Source of the DNA: UBA7985 sp965661545 | GTDB lineage: Bacteria; Pseudomonadota; Alphaproteobacteria; UBA7985 | Direction of reading: 5' to 3' | DNA length: 64,000 nt | NCBI GenBank assembly: GCA_965661545.1 | Contig: CBFIEF010000004.1 | Location: 65,954-129,953, forward strand | Shown: positions 8,100 to 17,627 of the stretch, one piece after another | Layout of the letters: each line of letters starts with the position of its first letter | Position numbering within the stretch: the stretch's first letter is position 1 | Program-made: the position numbers and the translations under genes | Notes under the pieces: model-generated | Seen by the model: only the letters and a program-made list of their open reading frames with translations | Told to the model about the DNA's origin: nothing | Database searches by the model: none

Positions 8100-8678
8100 C
8101 TACTGTCCTGGATCAATCCAACCGACATTACCATCATTTCGCCGATATACGAGGTTGACCCTGCCATCTGATTCAAACAGCAGTGCGTTCAAGCCGGACA
8201 AATCCAAGCGCGCCACGGCTTGACTGATCGTCAGCTTCTGAATTTCTGTCTGTTTTTCAGCTACAATTGTGGCAAACTGCCCGGCATCTTCGGCATCACT
8301 CGCCGAATCTTCGACCTCATCCTGCTCCGGCGCTGCTAACACCATTGCGCGGGCTGCACGGACATCGGCCTGTTCAGCCAGTCCGCGGTGGTCGTTTAAT
8401 TTGCGCTTATAGCGGCGCAACCGCTTCGCGAGCTTTTCTGCAGCATGATCGAAAGCCGCGTGCGCGTCACCTTGTTCGTCACTAGCCTGAAGCTCAAGAT
8501 TTCGATGCACGTGGACTGAAATCATGCAGTGAAAGCCGCCTCCCCCTTTGGAAAATATAACGTCAGCCCCTAAACCCTGCCCAAAGTACTTATCGAGCAT
8601 GTCCGTGATGACGGTTTGAGCGCGCTGTTCGAGCGCGGTGCTTACATCCATATGGCGGGAAGTTACTTTTATCTGCAT
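8100..8678 (-). CDS. hpf: Ribosome hibernation-promoting factor, long form
   Basis: 192 residues. The N-terminal S30AE/YfiA fold (MQIKVTSRHMDVSTALEQRA, residues 1-100) binds the decoding centre of idle ribosomes. The C-terminal ~55 residues (about 135-192, with SQAVARLDLSGLNALLFE) are the dimerisation domain that makes 100S particles in long HPFs. An excellent AAGGAGG lies five bases before the ATG. It sits between rpoN and ptsN as in most proteobacteria. Confidence 0.93.
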   Translation of the reverse strand: MQIKVTSRHMDVSTALEQRAQTVITDMLDKYFGQGLGADVIFSKGGGGFHCMISVHVHRNLELQASDEQGDAHAAFDHAAEKLAKRLRRYKRKLNDHRGLAEQADVRAARAMVLAAPEQDEVEDSASDAEDAGQFATIVAEKQTEIQKLTISQAVARLDLSGLNALLFESDGRVNLVYRRNDGNVGWIDPGQ

Positions 8679-8821
8679 GTCGTCCTCCTTGCAGTTGAGA
8701 CGAAGGGTTCATTGTGAACCCGACTCAAAGGTAAGACGCCAAAGCCGCGACCGCAAACGAATAGGCCGCATAATCACAAAAAGATCTTCGTTGATGAGGG
8801 GCGGTTTGCCCGAAAACGCGG

Positions 8822-10312
8822 CTAGGCCATGGCCTTCAACCGGCGGCGCTTGACCGACGATGGAATGCGCAGTGCTTCACGGTATTTTGCAACGGTACGC
8901 CGAGCGATATCGACCCCTTCGCCGCGTAGCATCGAAACGATGGTGTCGTCGGAGAGAATGGCGTTCGGCTGCTCTGAATCGATCAGTGTTTTGATCCGGT
9001 GCCGAACAGCCTCTGCGGAGTGGGCTTCACCGTCGCCTGAAGACGCAATCGAAGCGGTGAAGAAATACTTCAGCTCAAACATACCGCGTGGGGTGCTGAT
9101 GTACTTGTTGGTTGTTGCTCGAGAAACCGTCGATTCATGAATTTCAACCGATTCAGAAATATCACGCAAAATCAGTGGCTTGAGGTATTGGACCCCTTTG
9201 GTGAAAAACAACTCTTGCCGCTCCACAATGGTGGAAGCCACCTTCATGATGGTCGTGGCGCGCTGGTGCAACGCCTTAACCAACCAGTTGGCTGTTTGCA
9301 GCTGTTCGTTGAGATATTCCTTGTCTTCCTTGCGGAGTTTTCCGTTCGTCACCAAGCCGGAATACGTGTTGCTCACCAACACCCGCGGCAGGTTTTCCGG
9401 GTTCAACTCAACGATCCACCCCCCCGCTGGATTGGCGCGCAGCAGCACATCAGGGGTAACAACATGGGCGCTGTCATTGGAGTACCTTGACGCAGGCTTT
9501 GGGTTCACCGAGCGAAGCAAACGCACGCGCTCAACCAGCACTTCCTGGCTGACGCGGCAGACCTTAACCAACTTCGGCAGATCCCCATTTGCCAGCAAAT
9601 CCAAATTGTCCAACAAACCCATCATCGGGCCATCCAGCACCCGCATTTCAGCGAGTTGCAGCGTCAGACATTCCTTGAGGTCTCGAGCAAAGATCCCCGT
9701 AGGCTCAAAACCCTGCATGTGCTGGAGCACAGATTCAACGTGGCCGATCGGGCAGTCCATGCGCTCTGCAATCTCTTCAAGCGCAATTCGCACGTAGCCC
9801 GCTTCATCGAGGTTTTCGACCAGCGTAAAGGCAATCATTCGATCAGCCGGTTCATCAAGCTCGATGTTGATCTGACTGACGAGGTGATCGCGCAGAGATT
9901 CTTCTGACGCGAGACGGTTTTCGAGATCGAAATCTTCACCGCCCTCAAACGACCGACTGCCACCGCTGCCCCAGTTCTCAAACGCAACCGAGGCCCCAAC
10001 TTGCGCGTCTGCGGTGTCATCGCGGCCCTGCCACGTATCGTCCATCTCACCCATGGCACCCCGGTTGTCATCGAGTGGCGCCAGTTCAGGCGCAGGGACT
10101 TCAGATGGCGCTTCGGTGTTGGCTTCAGCTGCCGCCCGAGGCTCTGCTGGCGCGTCATCGCGTTCCAACAGGGGATTCTTCTCCAGCTCGGTTTCGATGT
10201 ATTCGCTCAACTCAACATTTGAGAGCTGCAGCAGCTTGATTGCTTGCTGCAACTGAGGCGTCATAACAAGGGATTGCCCCTGCTTTAGCGCTAAGTTCTG
10301 CGAAATTGCCAC
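8822..10312 (-). CDS. rpoN: RNA polymerase sigma-54 factor
   Basis: 496 residues with all three regions. The Gln/Leu-rich activator-binding N-terminus (LALKQGQSLVMTPQLQQ) is followed by an acidic, low-complexity region II (about 55-130), the core-binding region, a helix-turn-helix (HESTVSRATTNKY) and an RpoN box with ARRTVAKYREAL near the C-terminus. The start is GTG at 10312. It directs transcription of nitrogen and other enhancer-dependent genes. It lies downstream of the lpt genes, 237 bases from lptB, and that gap contains nothing recognised. Confidence 0.95.
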   Translation of the reverse strand: MAISQNLALKQGQSLVMTPQLQQAIKLLQLSNVELSEYIETELEKNPLLERDDAPAEPRAAAEANTEAPSEVPAPELAPLDDNRGAMGEMDDTWQGRDDTADAQVGASVAFENWGSGGSRSFEGGEDFDLENRLASEESLRDHLVSQINIELDEPADRMIAFTLVENLDEAGYVRIALEEIAERMDCPIGHVESVLQHMQGFEPTGIFARDLKECLTLQLAEMRVLDGPMMGLLDNLDLLANGDLPKLVKVCRVSQEVLVERVRLLRSVNPKPASRYSNDSAHVVTPDVLLRANPAGGWIVELNPENLPRVLVSNTYSGLVTNGKLRKEDKEYLNEQLQTANWLVKALHQRATTIMKVASTIVERQELFFTKGVQYLKPLILRDISESVEIHESTVSRATTNKYISTPRGMFELKYFFTASIASSGDGEAHSAEAVRHRIKTLIDSEQPNAILSDDTIVSMLRGEGVDIARRTVAKYREALRIPSSVKRRRLKAMA

Positions 10313-10549
10313 GTTAACTATCCTATATCGCCCGCCGCATGCGCCCCATAATGCTTTCGCAGCGCGACCTTAAATCTCATAAAACCCGTAAACAATCCGG
10401 CTTGTTCGCCAAAATGTTCTTTAAATCACACTACCAATACCTGAGATGTCTAATGTTGTGCCAGAGTTTGAGACTTGGCTCAAAGATTGCAAGGAGATTT
10501 GCGGTATTTACGCCACAACAAGTCGAATTATCGGACTTGAGTATGTCTT

Positions 10550-11290
10550 TTAAGGGCGCTCGTAGTTAAATCGCTCACCAAAATACCGATTTCTAGCCGT
10601 TTCATCTGATGTGATTTCAGCAGGCGTTCCCTCAATCAAAACAGTGCCCCGATCAATCAGAACCGCGCGGTCAACAAGTTCGAGCGTGTCCCGGACGTTG
10701 TGGTCTGTGATCAGGACGGCAACACCTGAATCTCGGATGCCACGAATGGCTGTTTGCAAGCCTTCGATTGAGATCGGATCAACCCCTGCGAAAGGCTCAT
10801 CCAACAATACGACTTGAGGGCGGCTCGCCATCGTGCGTGCGATTTCAAGTCTGCGACGCTGTCCGCCAGACAGGGTTTCAGAACGCTGCGTCGCAACATC
10901 TTCGAGATCGAAGTCGTGCAGCAATCGCTCCAACAGCTGTTTTCGCGCTGCCTGTTCAACAGCAATTTCCATAACAGCGCGCAGATTGTTTCGGACCGAC
11001 AGGCCATGAAATCCCGAAGGCTCCTGCGGTAAATACCCCAGCCCCCGGCGTGCGCGCTGAAACATCGCCAACCGCGATAGATCCTGTCCATTGAGGGTAA
11101 GGGCGTCAGCCCGGCATGCCACCAGACCAACAAGCGCGTGAAAGGTGGTGCTCTTGCCAGCTCCGTTTGGCCCGATCAGGCCAACGATTTCACCCGGCGC
11201 GCAGCGGAGATTAACGCCGTGAACAACACCCTTTCTGCCCCGCGATACTGTCAGGGACTCAACGACAAGACCGGAACCGGGCGTGGTCAT
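10550..11290 (-). CDS. lptB: LPS export ABC transporter ATPase
   Basis: 246 residues with Walker A GPNGAGKST near residue 42, signature LSGGQRRRLEIAR, Walker B VVLLDEPF and switch ITDHNVRD. It drives LPS extraction from the inner membrane with LptF/LptG (not in this window). The ATG overlaps the lptA stop. The extension GVDPISIEGLQ after Walker B is typical of LptB. Identity is secure from both sequence and context. Confidence 0.94.
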   Translation of the reverse strand: MTTPGSGLVVESLTVSRGRKGVVHGVNLRCAPGEIVGLIGPNGAGKSTTFHALVGLVACRADALTLNGQDLSRLAMFQRARRGLGYLPQEPSGFHGLSVRNNLRAVMEIAVEQAARKQLLERLLHDFDLEDVATQRSETLSGGQRRRLEIARTMASRPQVVLLDEPFAGVDPISIEGLQTAIRGIRDSGVAVLITDHNVRDTLELVDRAVLIDRGTVLIEGTPAEITSDETARNRYFGERFNYERP

Positions 11291-12045
11291 TGGGATCGAA
11301 GCGCGCCGGATACGCGCGCAGACGTGTCATTATTGATCTGAACGGCACCGCTTTCGAGGTCGAAGATCGCGCTGATACCCGACAGCAGAACGTCACCGCT
11401 CTGCAGCACCACCGCGCCCTCTAGCAAAATTTCGTTGCTCGCGCGGTTCAGAGACAGGGTCTCAGCCGCGGCCCGGAAACTGTCCCGCTCGACGTCAACA
11501 CCGCCTTGAACTTTCAGTGTTTCGAGCACGCCGCCGGTCATCTCAATCGAGGCGCTGCCGCCCGCAATTACAGTCCCTTGGATCTGCAACACAAAATCCT
11601 GATCGATGCTCAATCCGCCCTGATCAACAAAGAAAGACAACGATCCAGCCGTCACTAAGCGGTCATCCGCCATTTGAACGCTGACAGGCGCACCACGCAG
11701 TTTCACGGTTTGGGTCTGTAATTGCAATTCCAAGTGGGCTGCTCGCGCTTTGAAAGTACCGCTTTGGACGAACACCGTTCCTTCGGCAGAAAGCCCGGCC
11801 ATGCTGGCTTGTTCTGCGTCCAGTGAGGCGACGACCCGATCCGCCAAGACAACCCAATCACCCACGACGATTTGCACATTTCCTGTGGCTTCATAGCGCC
11901 CCGCGTCCGCTAAAAACCGGATGCCGTCTGTTGCGGTCAAGTCAAAGCCTGCGCCACTGGCCCGCGACTGCGCACACGCCACGGGCGCAGGCAGGCACAG
12001 CAGCATGGCAAACAGGATCAAAGGTGAAAGCACGGAGCGGTTCAT
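11287..12045 (-). CDS. lptA: LPS transport periplasmic protein (LptA/OstA-like)
   Basis: 252 residues: a signal peptide (MNRSVLSPLILFAMLLCLPAPVACA region, cleavage near residue 26) and then an OstA-like beta-jelly-roll domain with recurring short strands (RYEATGNVQIVVGDWVVLAD, FKARAAHLELQLQ). It forms the periplasmic bridge for LPS between LptC and LptD. It overlaps lptB by four bases. It is longer than the E. coli protein (about 185 aa), with extra repeats of the fold; this could partly compensate for the short LptC-like gene upstream. Confidence 0.88.
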   Translation of the reverse strand: MNRSVLSPLILFAMLLCLPAPVACAQSRASGAGFDLTATDGIRFLADAGRYEATGNVQIVVGDWVVLADRVVASLDAEQASMAGLSAEGTVFVQSGTFKARAAHLELQLQTQTVKLRGAPVSVQMADDRLVTAGSLSFFVDQGGLSIDQDFVLQIQGTVIAGGSASIEMTGGVLETLKVQGGVDVERDSFRAAAETLSLNRASNEILLEGAVVLQSGDVLLSGISAIFDLESGAVQINNDTSARVSGALRSQ

Positions 12046-12077
12046 GCGGAGAAACTAACCCACTTCAGCCCCGGTGA

Positions 12078-12383
12078 CTATTCATGCGTGCCAGAGAGTG
12101 AAGACGCGCCTAGCAACGTGAGATTGCCCGTCTTGGGGTCAAATTCTGCGCCAGACTGTGACTCCAGCACTGAACCCGCAGGCCCCACAATGGAAACTGG
12201 CCCTTCGAGGGCGATCGCAGTGCTGTCTTCAGGAGCCAGCGATGACGCGGGACCAAGCAAGGCCGGTCCCGTTGCTTTCGTGGGTTGGTTGAGGCGGTCG
12301 TACACCAAAAAACCAACCGCCAAGCCGCCAACGGCGAAAGCCGCGAACCGTAATCCAGCGATGATCCATCCCCGCGTCGTCAT
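12078..12383 (-). CDS. Very short LptC-like membrane protein (101 aa)
   Basis: It sits exactly where lptC is expected, between rnd and lptA. It has one N-terminal membrane helix (about residues 8-27, with cytoplasmic Arg residues), a Pro/Ala/Ser linker and only about 45 residues of a beta-rich tail ending GASSLSGTHE. Normal LptC proteins have about 190-210 residues with a full jelly roll. No downstream frame restores the missing part, because lptA begins 33 bases later. It may be a reduced LptC, a truncated one, or a different single-pass protein. Calling it lptC rests on position alone. Confidence 0.6.
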   Translation of the reverse strand: MTTRGWIIAGLRFAAFAVGGLAVGFLVYDRLNQPTKATGPALLGPASSLAPEDSTAIALEGPVSIVGPAGSVLESQSGAEFDPKTGNLTLLGASSLSGTHE

Positions 12384-12395
12384 CGCTCACACCAA

Positions 12396-13046
12396 TCAGG
12401 CGTGAGCGAAGATATCGCGCTCTTCCCAACCCAGAAGGTCCAGTTGTGCGCGGTGAGGCAGGAAATCGAAGCAACTTTGCGCCAACGCCGTCCGACCTTC
12501 GCGGGCGAGCAAGCCGTCGAGCGATTGCTTAAGACCGTGAAGATACAGAACGTCAGAAGCTGCGTAGTCTACCTGCTCCTTCGAAAGCTCAGGCGCGCCC
12601 CAATCGCTGGTCTGCTGCACTTTGGATATTTCAACGCTCAGGAACTCCTTGCAAAGATCCCGCAAGCCGTGACGATCAGTCGATGTGCGCACCATGCGAC
12701 TGGCGAGCTTGGTGCAATAGACATTGGTCATCAGTACGCCGAGATAGGCGTAAACGCTGGCAATATCAAAGCGGGCGAAATGCATCAGCTTAAGCCGATT
12801 GGGATCCGCAAGCTGCTTACTGAGATTCGGCGCCAGCTGAATGTCTGAGCCAGCAAAAGGCGAAACACCCGCTTGCTCACGCTGCGGCATCTGGATCACG
12901 TGTGCATCACCATTGCCGCTGCTCACCTGAACCACGCACAGGCGGTCCCGTGTCAGGTTCAGACCCATCGTCTCAGTGTCGATGGCAAACACTGGCCCCA
13001 GATCAATGTCATCGGGCAAGTCGTGCTGGTGGAGAAAATTCGCCAT
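12396..13046 (-). CDS. rnd: Ribonuclease D, short form
   Basis: 216 residues from ATG 13046. The frame is open to 13106, but homologues begin at MANFLHQHDLPDD. DEDDy exonuclease motifs are visible: FAIDTETMGL (Exo I), KLMHFARFDIASVY (Exo II) and YAASDVLYLHGL (Exo III with the catalytic Tyr). It has the nuclease domain without the HRDC domains of E. coli RNase D, the form usual in alphaproteobacteria. It trims 3' ends of tRNA and other RNAs. It lies 12 bases upstream of the lptC-like gene. Confidence 0.9.
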   Translation of the reverse strand: MANFLHQHDLPDDIDLGPVFAIDTETMGLNLTRDRLCVVQVSSGNGDAHVIQMPQREQAGVSPFAGSDIQLAPNLSKQLADPNRLKLMHFARFDIASVYAYLGVLMTNVYCTKLASRMVRTSTDRHGLRDLCKEFLSVEISKVQQTSDWGAPELSKEQVDYAASDVLYLHGLKQSLDGLLAREGRTALAQSCFDFLPHRAQLDLLGWEERDIFAHA

Positions 13047-13164
13047 TCGGTATCTCTGCTTCTGTTGTGGCGGGCATTGAGAGTGCCAAGAGCCTCTGAA
13101 AGTCAAGGCTGGGGGTGCCCTCTTGGCCTTTAACCGCGTGAAAACTAACCAGAGACGCGGTGCG

Positions 13165-14239
13165 CTAAAGCCGTCGTCGCGGAAAACTCAGATAACCTTC
13201 CAGCTCATAGGCCTGATCGTACAAACCTTGCATGAAGTCTTCGAAGTCTGCCCCCGGCGCCATAGAAGGGTCGGCGTAGGCTACTTGCAGCACCTTGTTC
13301 CGCTGATAGAGCGCACCGCGTAGCATAAACACAATCGCAGCAATATTGCCGCCAAAGTTCCGCGACTTGTCCTTGCCCAGCACCCGCGAAAGTGCCGTAA
13401 CGACACCTCGAAATCGATAGTAGCGCGGGTTTTGTTCGGCGTTTGAATGCGCAGGGATGAGGGGGATGTCCTGGCCTATCTCGTGCGCAATTTCATGCGC
13501 CACGCTGGCTGCACTGGTTTTCCATTCCTTGTCTCGGATGTCTCTAAAGCCGCTTGTCCGCTTCCGCGATAAACCGCCCGAGGGGAAGATAAACACCAAT
13601 TTTCCAGCGCGAAGAGCTTGTTTTACCTGATCGAAATACTCGGACAACTTTGCCCGGTATTCAATCGGATCCGGCTCCCGGTCTGGCACGGGAATGATGT
13701 TATCGGCAAAACCTTTGAAGGCCATGGCGTCCGCTGTTGCCACCACCATGATGTCGTCGCGACGCCCGCGCAGGGCTTGCATATGCAGCACGAAATCCAA
13801 CACGCCAGTAGCATGCGTTGCACAAACCACCGCTGGCCGCCCCTGAGCTGGAATAACATCGAGGCCATGGGTGCATTCAACGCGAAAGTGCCGTTTCGAG
13901 CACCTTCATTAGATAGGGCATCCCCGAAAGCCCCGCCGCAGGCCGCATTAAGCGCTCAACCGCCTGCACACCTAAAATACGGCCAATCGTCTGCCGCACG
14001 AGGAACAGCAGTATTGGGCTATCCAGCAGCTCCAATCGTTGTCGCAAGACCGGGTTTAGCGGCTTGGTTTCATGTCCCAAAGATAGGTTTCCATCGTCAC
14101 AGGTTAGGGTCAACAAGGCGACAAACGGACAAATCGCCCGCTCAACGGGCAATATAGGCGCAAGGATCCACCAGACCAAATCACGCTGTTGCCGCTTCTT
14201 CCCGTGACGGCGGATTGTGAGCCGTTGCGCTGCTGGCAT
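13165..14239 (-). pseudogene. PlsC-like acyltransferase broken by a one-base frameshift
   Basis: Two overlapping frames make one protein. The N-terminal part (14239 down to the stop at 13877-13879) reads through MPYLMKVLETALSR. The C-terminal part, in the next frame (open from about 13905 to 13165), continues HFRVECTHGLDVIPAQG, then a motif-1-like CATHATGVLD, then FPSGGLS and IPLIPAHS, as in glycerol-phosphate acyltransferases. Deleting one G of the GG at 13891-13892 joins them as VLETHFRVECTHG, giving about 356 residues. The motif-1 spacing (His, five residues, Asp) differs from the usual HX4D. It could be a sequencing error, a recent mutation or a programmed +1 shift. Confidence 0.72.
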
Positions 14240-14315
14240 CCCGCCATGGGGAGATGGTGCTGCTGGATGGGTTCTACCCCAACCCAGAAATCATGAGTTA
14301 GGAAGAAGCCTTTGC

Positions 14316-15104
14316 TTAGGTTTTCCAGGACGGGTCGAGCGCGTTCAGGCGGCGGATCAAAGCGGGCCATTCTGGGTGTCGCTGTGCCGCGCCCGCTTGC
14401 GCCGATCCGCCCTCGAACTGCTGGCGACAATTGACCATGACATCGACCGGTATCGGCACCATCTGGCCTGTCGCCATGGCCGCCATTTGGACTTCCGTGT
14501 TGCGGATGAAAGCCAAGTGCCGAACAAAAGCCCACGTGCAAGTCAAACCGCCCGTGATCAGCCCATGGTGGCGCAAAACGAGGGTGTGGAAATCAGCCCC
14601 CATCGCCTCCACAATCCGCGGTCCTTCGGAGCCATCTAGCACAATGCCCTCAAAGTCATGATAGCCAACGCGCTCATAGAACTGGCAACCCTCTTGGGTT
14701 AGCGGGACACACGGCGCATCGACGGCGCACAGCGACTGGCTGATTGGCTCGTGCGTGTGGATGATGCAGTGCAAATCAGGGCGAGCTCGGTGGAGAGTAG
14801 AGTGGATCATGTAGCCAGCCAGATTGATCGGCCATGGACTGTCTGAGACCTTTTCCCCGTCCAAGGTTACACGGACAAGGTTGCTGGCCGTGATCTCGTC
14901 ATAGCGCAGACCAAAGGGGTTAATCAGAAACTCATCGGTATCGGGAACCCGCAACGTGATGTGGTTATAAACGATGCTGGTCCAGCCGTAGATCTCCACC
15001 AGGCGATAGGTCGCTGCCAGCTCAAGCCGTGCTTCCCATTCCGTTGCATCCATACCCGCTGGCGCATCTGGTGCGTCGGCGATTGATCCAAAATCAGCAC
15101 TCAT
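14316..15104 (-). CDS. Class II aldolase/adducin family protein
   Basis: 262 residues in a single AraD/FucA-like domain. Zinc ligands are visible as IIHTHEP (His-X-His) and LRHHGLITGG, with the substrate-phosphate region NHITLRVPD near residue 47. Family members cleave or decarboxylate sugar-derived or hydroxy-acid substrates; the substrate here cannot be told. It is divergent from a PLP aminotransferase gene, with 166 bases between, and ends 76 bases from the start of the broken acyltransferase gene. Confidence 0.85.
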   Translation of the reverse strand: MSADFGSIADAPDAPAGMDATEWEARLELAATYRLVEIYGWTSIVYNHITLRVPDTDEFLINPFGLRYDEITASNLVRVTLDGEKVSDSPWPINLAGYMIHSTLHRARPDLHCIIHTHEPISQSLCAVDAPCVPLTQEGCQFYERVGYHDFEGIVLDGSEGPRIVEAMGADFHTLVLRHHGLITGGLTCTWAFVRHLAFIRNTEVQMAAMATGQMVPIPVDVMVNCRQQFEGGSAQAGAAQRHPEWPALIRRLNALDPSWKT

Positions 15105-15270
15105 GTTCTCAACCCCAAATCCCTAAGCGTGTCGTCATTGCCCAATTTGTTGCATGGGAATCAGGGCACGCCAAGGTGTGAGCTGCGGAACACCCCTTGT
15201 TAAGACTGGCGACAAGGCCGCATGATTACACAGATATTCAGCATTAATTCTCGGCCAGGATCCCGTTTCC

Positions 15271-16479
15271 ATGACTTCTCCCGCTGCCTTCGCCGGTTGG
15301 CTCGACGACACCAATGACATCACCAAAGCCTTTCTCGCTGCTGGTCAAATCCCAGGCCTGATAAACATCGCAGGCGGCTTACCAGACCCGCAGGTCTACC
15401 CGGCGGCACAGATTGCTGAGATTGCGCAGCGGGCCGTGCGTGATTATCCGGCGGAAACTCTGGGCTACGGGCCTTTGGAGGGACTGCCAGACCTCCGCTC
15501 TGCGATCGCTGAGCGCTTTTCCAGCGACGATCTGCATCTTGGGCCCGAGAACGTGCTCGTGACCACCAGCGGGATGCAGGCGCTGGATCTGCTGGGCAAG
15601 GTCTTGCTCGACGACGGCGACGTGATTGCCGGTCAGTTTCCAACCTACCTGGGCGCGCTGGATGCTTGGCGCCCTCGCAAACCCACGTTTCGCGCGATGC
15701 CGCTACAGTCCAACGATTTAGACTTCACTGAAGCGATGCAGGGGGCAAAATTCGCCTACACGGTGCCAAATTTTTCGAACCCCACAGGACGTTTGGTACC
15801 TGAGTCCACCCGCCGCGCATTGGTAGATGCTGCCCGCACAACGGGCGCGTGGCTGATTGAAGATGACCCCTATGGCGGTCTGAACTACGACGGCCCGTTG
15901 CCACCCCGCTTGATCGACATTTCAGCGCACAGCCAGCCCCAAGCGGACCGCGCACCCTACGCGGGGCCCGTTGTCTACTTGGGTACATTGTCAAAGCTGA
16001 TTGTTCCGGGGCTGCGGATCGGTTGGGTGATTGCGGCCCCTGCCATGATCGACGCCTTAACGCTCGCGAAGCAGGGTTCGGACATGTGCACCAGCGGCCT
16101 GACCCAGCGCATGGCCTGTGAGATCCTGAACGCCGGCCTCATCGAAGCTGTGAACCCCGTCATGCTGGACTTGTATCGTCGCCGACGCGATGCGCTCTGC
16201 GATGCCTTGGACCGCCATTTGAGTACATGGTTTGAGTGGGAGCACCCTGAAGGCGGCATGTTTATTTGGGTGACGGCGAGGGATAGAGCGCTAGACACCG
16301 ATGCGCTGTTCAAAATCGGCTTGGAAGAAAGGGTGTGCTTTTCGCCCAGTAGCGTGTTCGATGCGACAGGTGTTTTTCGTCACGGTCTGCGGCTGAACTT
16401 TACACTGAATGATGAAACCGCGCTTGAAGAAGCCGTCCGGCGGCTGGCTCTGGCAACTCAGCGGCTGGTAAAGCCCTGA
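15271..16479 (+). CDS. PLP-dependent aminotransferase, class I/II (2-aminoadipate/MocR-domain type)
   Basis: 402 residues with fold-type I motifs: GYGPLEGLPDLRSAIAERF, VPNFSNPTGR (PLP-site Asn-Pro), EDDPYGGLNY and the PLP lysine in GTLSKLIVPGLRIGW (about residue 243). It lacks the GntR DNA-binding domain of MocR regulators, so it is a plain enzyme, probably for aromatic, branched or 2-amino-dicarboxylic acids. It is monocistronic and divergent from the aldolase gene. Confidence 0.87.
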   Translation: MTSPAAFAGWLDDTNDITKAFLAAGQIPGLINIAGGLPDPQVYPAAQIAEIAQRAVRDYPAETLGYGPLEGLPDLRSAIAERFSSDDLHLGPENVLVTTSGMQALDLLGKVLLDDGDVIAGQFPTYLGALDAWRPRKPTFRAMPLQSNDLDFTEAMQGAKFAYTVPNFSNPTGRLVPESTRRALVDAARTTGAWLIEDDPYGGLNYDGPLPPRLIDISAHSQPQADRAPYAGPVVYLGTLSKLIVPGLRIGWVIAAPAMIDALTLAKQGSDMCTSGLTQRMACEILNAGLIEAVNPVMLDLYRRRRDALCDALDRHLSTWFEWEHPEGGMFIWVTARDRALDTDALFKIGLEERVCFSPSSVFDATGVFRHGLRLNFTLNDETALEEAVRRLALATQRLVKP

Positions 16480-16664
16480 GAGTGAATGACTTTATTGCTT
16501 TTTAACCCCTGATTTTATTTGGAACCGTTTTAAGCTCAAAGCGCCCGACAAAAGCTGCCTCTGCCCTCGTTATCGCACCGGCGCTCGTCTATGGTTCAGG
16601 CTGGAGATCACCCGTGGCCTCCCTCGATTTCCGGATCAATAACCCACAGGATGGAGACCGTGAA

Positions 16665-17558
16665 ATGAGTATGCTTAGACTTTGCACCGTGATGTTTTTC
16701 GGGCTGCTTGCCCCCGTTAATGCGGCAAGCGCCGATCACGTCTACCCCCGAAACCTCGAAGCCAATGGACCTTGGAAAAGCAACCTGCAGTACATGTCAG
16801 GTTCTGCCCGAAGCGATCTGCCGATCAACGAACGCGGACGCAAGCTGGCCATTGATCAGGCAGGCGTTCCCACCCTGATCGAGATCGACGGCGTTCTTCG
16901 CGCTTACTTTCAGTGGGCACCGACCAAGGATGAGACGATCCAGTTCTTCGATCATGTCGGCTACAGCGAATTAAGAAACGGGCGTTGGACCGATCCGAAG
17001 ATCATCGACGTCGACTATGATCGACGCATCCGACACAGCTATCCCTTTGACCCCACCGTCGTTGCCCTCGACGACGGCGGATACCGGCTCTATTTCACGC
17101 GCAACTTGACCCGCAAGGCCGGTCCAGCGAACCTGATGACGCTTGGATCAGCCTACAGCGACGACGGCATCACGTTTGAGATGGAACCGGGCGATCGAAT
17201 GAAGCTCGACGGCGCGAGGATCAATGATTGCGCCGTAATATTCTTTGGTGGCCAATGGCATCTGATTTCCCCCAACCACGATGAAATGGGCGTCGGATAC
17301 TATGCAACGTCGAAAGACGGCCTGAACTTTGAACAGCAGGACAACTTGTTCATGAACGGCGGGGCATGGCTCGGGAACATGGTCGAGTACGAGGGCGCGG
17401 TCTTCTTCTTTGGCACTGGCTTCACCCTCAAAACCAACGACTTCAAGCATTGGCGGAAGGTACAGCGCAATCGACTCGCCGACCCCGGGGTCGCCCTGCA
17501 CAAGGGCAAGGTTCATGTCTTGTCTGTTGGAATGCCTCCACCATCCGCTAACAAATGA
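16665..17558 (+). CDS. Secreted GH43-like beta-propeller protein
   Basis: 297 residues from ATG 16665. The frame is open from a GTG at 16614, but the later start gives a proper signal peptide ending VNAASA. The mature part shows repeated blade-like units: DPTVVALDDGGYRLYFTRN, DDGITFEMEPGD, then ATSKDGLNFEQQDN. Such Asp-rich, Tyr-Phe blades belong to the five-bladed propellers of GH43/GH32/GH68-type proteins. No complete catalytic triad could be assigned, so binding rather than hydrolysis is possible. The start lies in a 185-base space after the aminotransferase gene that holds nothing else recognisable. Confidence 0.68.
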   Translation: MSMLRLCTVMFFGLLAPVNAASADHVYPRNLEANGPWKSNLQYMSGSARSDLPINERGRKLAIDQAGVPTLIEIDGVLRAYFQWAPTKDETIQFFDHVGYSELRNGRWTDPKIIDVDYDRRIRHSYPFDPTVVALDDGGYRLYFTRNLTRKAGPANLMTLGSAYSDDGITFEMEPGDRMKLDGARINDCAVIFFGGQWHLISPNHDEMGVGYYATSKDGLNFEQQDNLFMNGGAWLGNMVEYEGAVFFFGTGFTLKTNDFKHWRKVQRNRLADPGVALHKGKVHVLSVGMPPPSANK

Positions 17559-17627
17559 CAGGCATTTTTAGCTTGTATTCTTGATCAAACAGGTGCGCCG
17601 TAAGCGCTGATAACATGAAAGTTCAGC

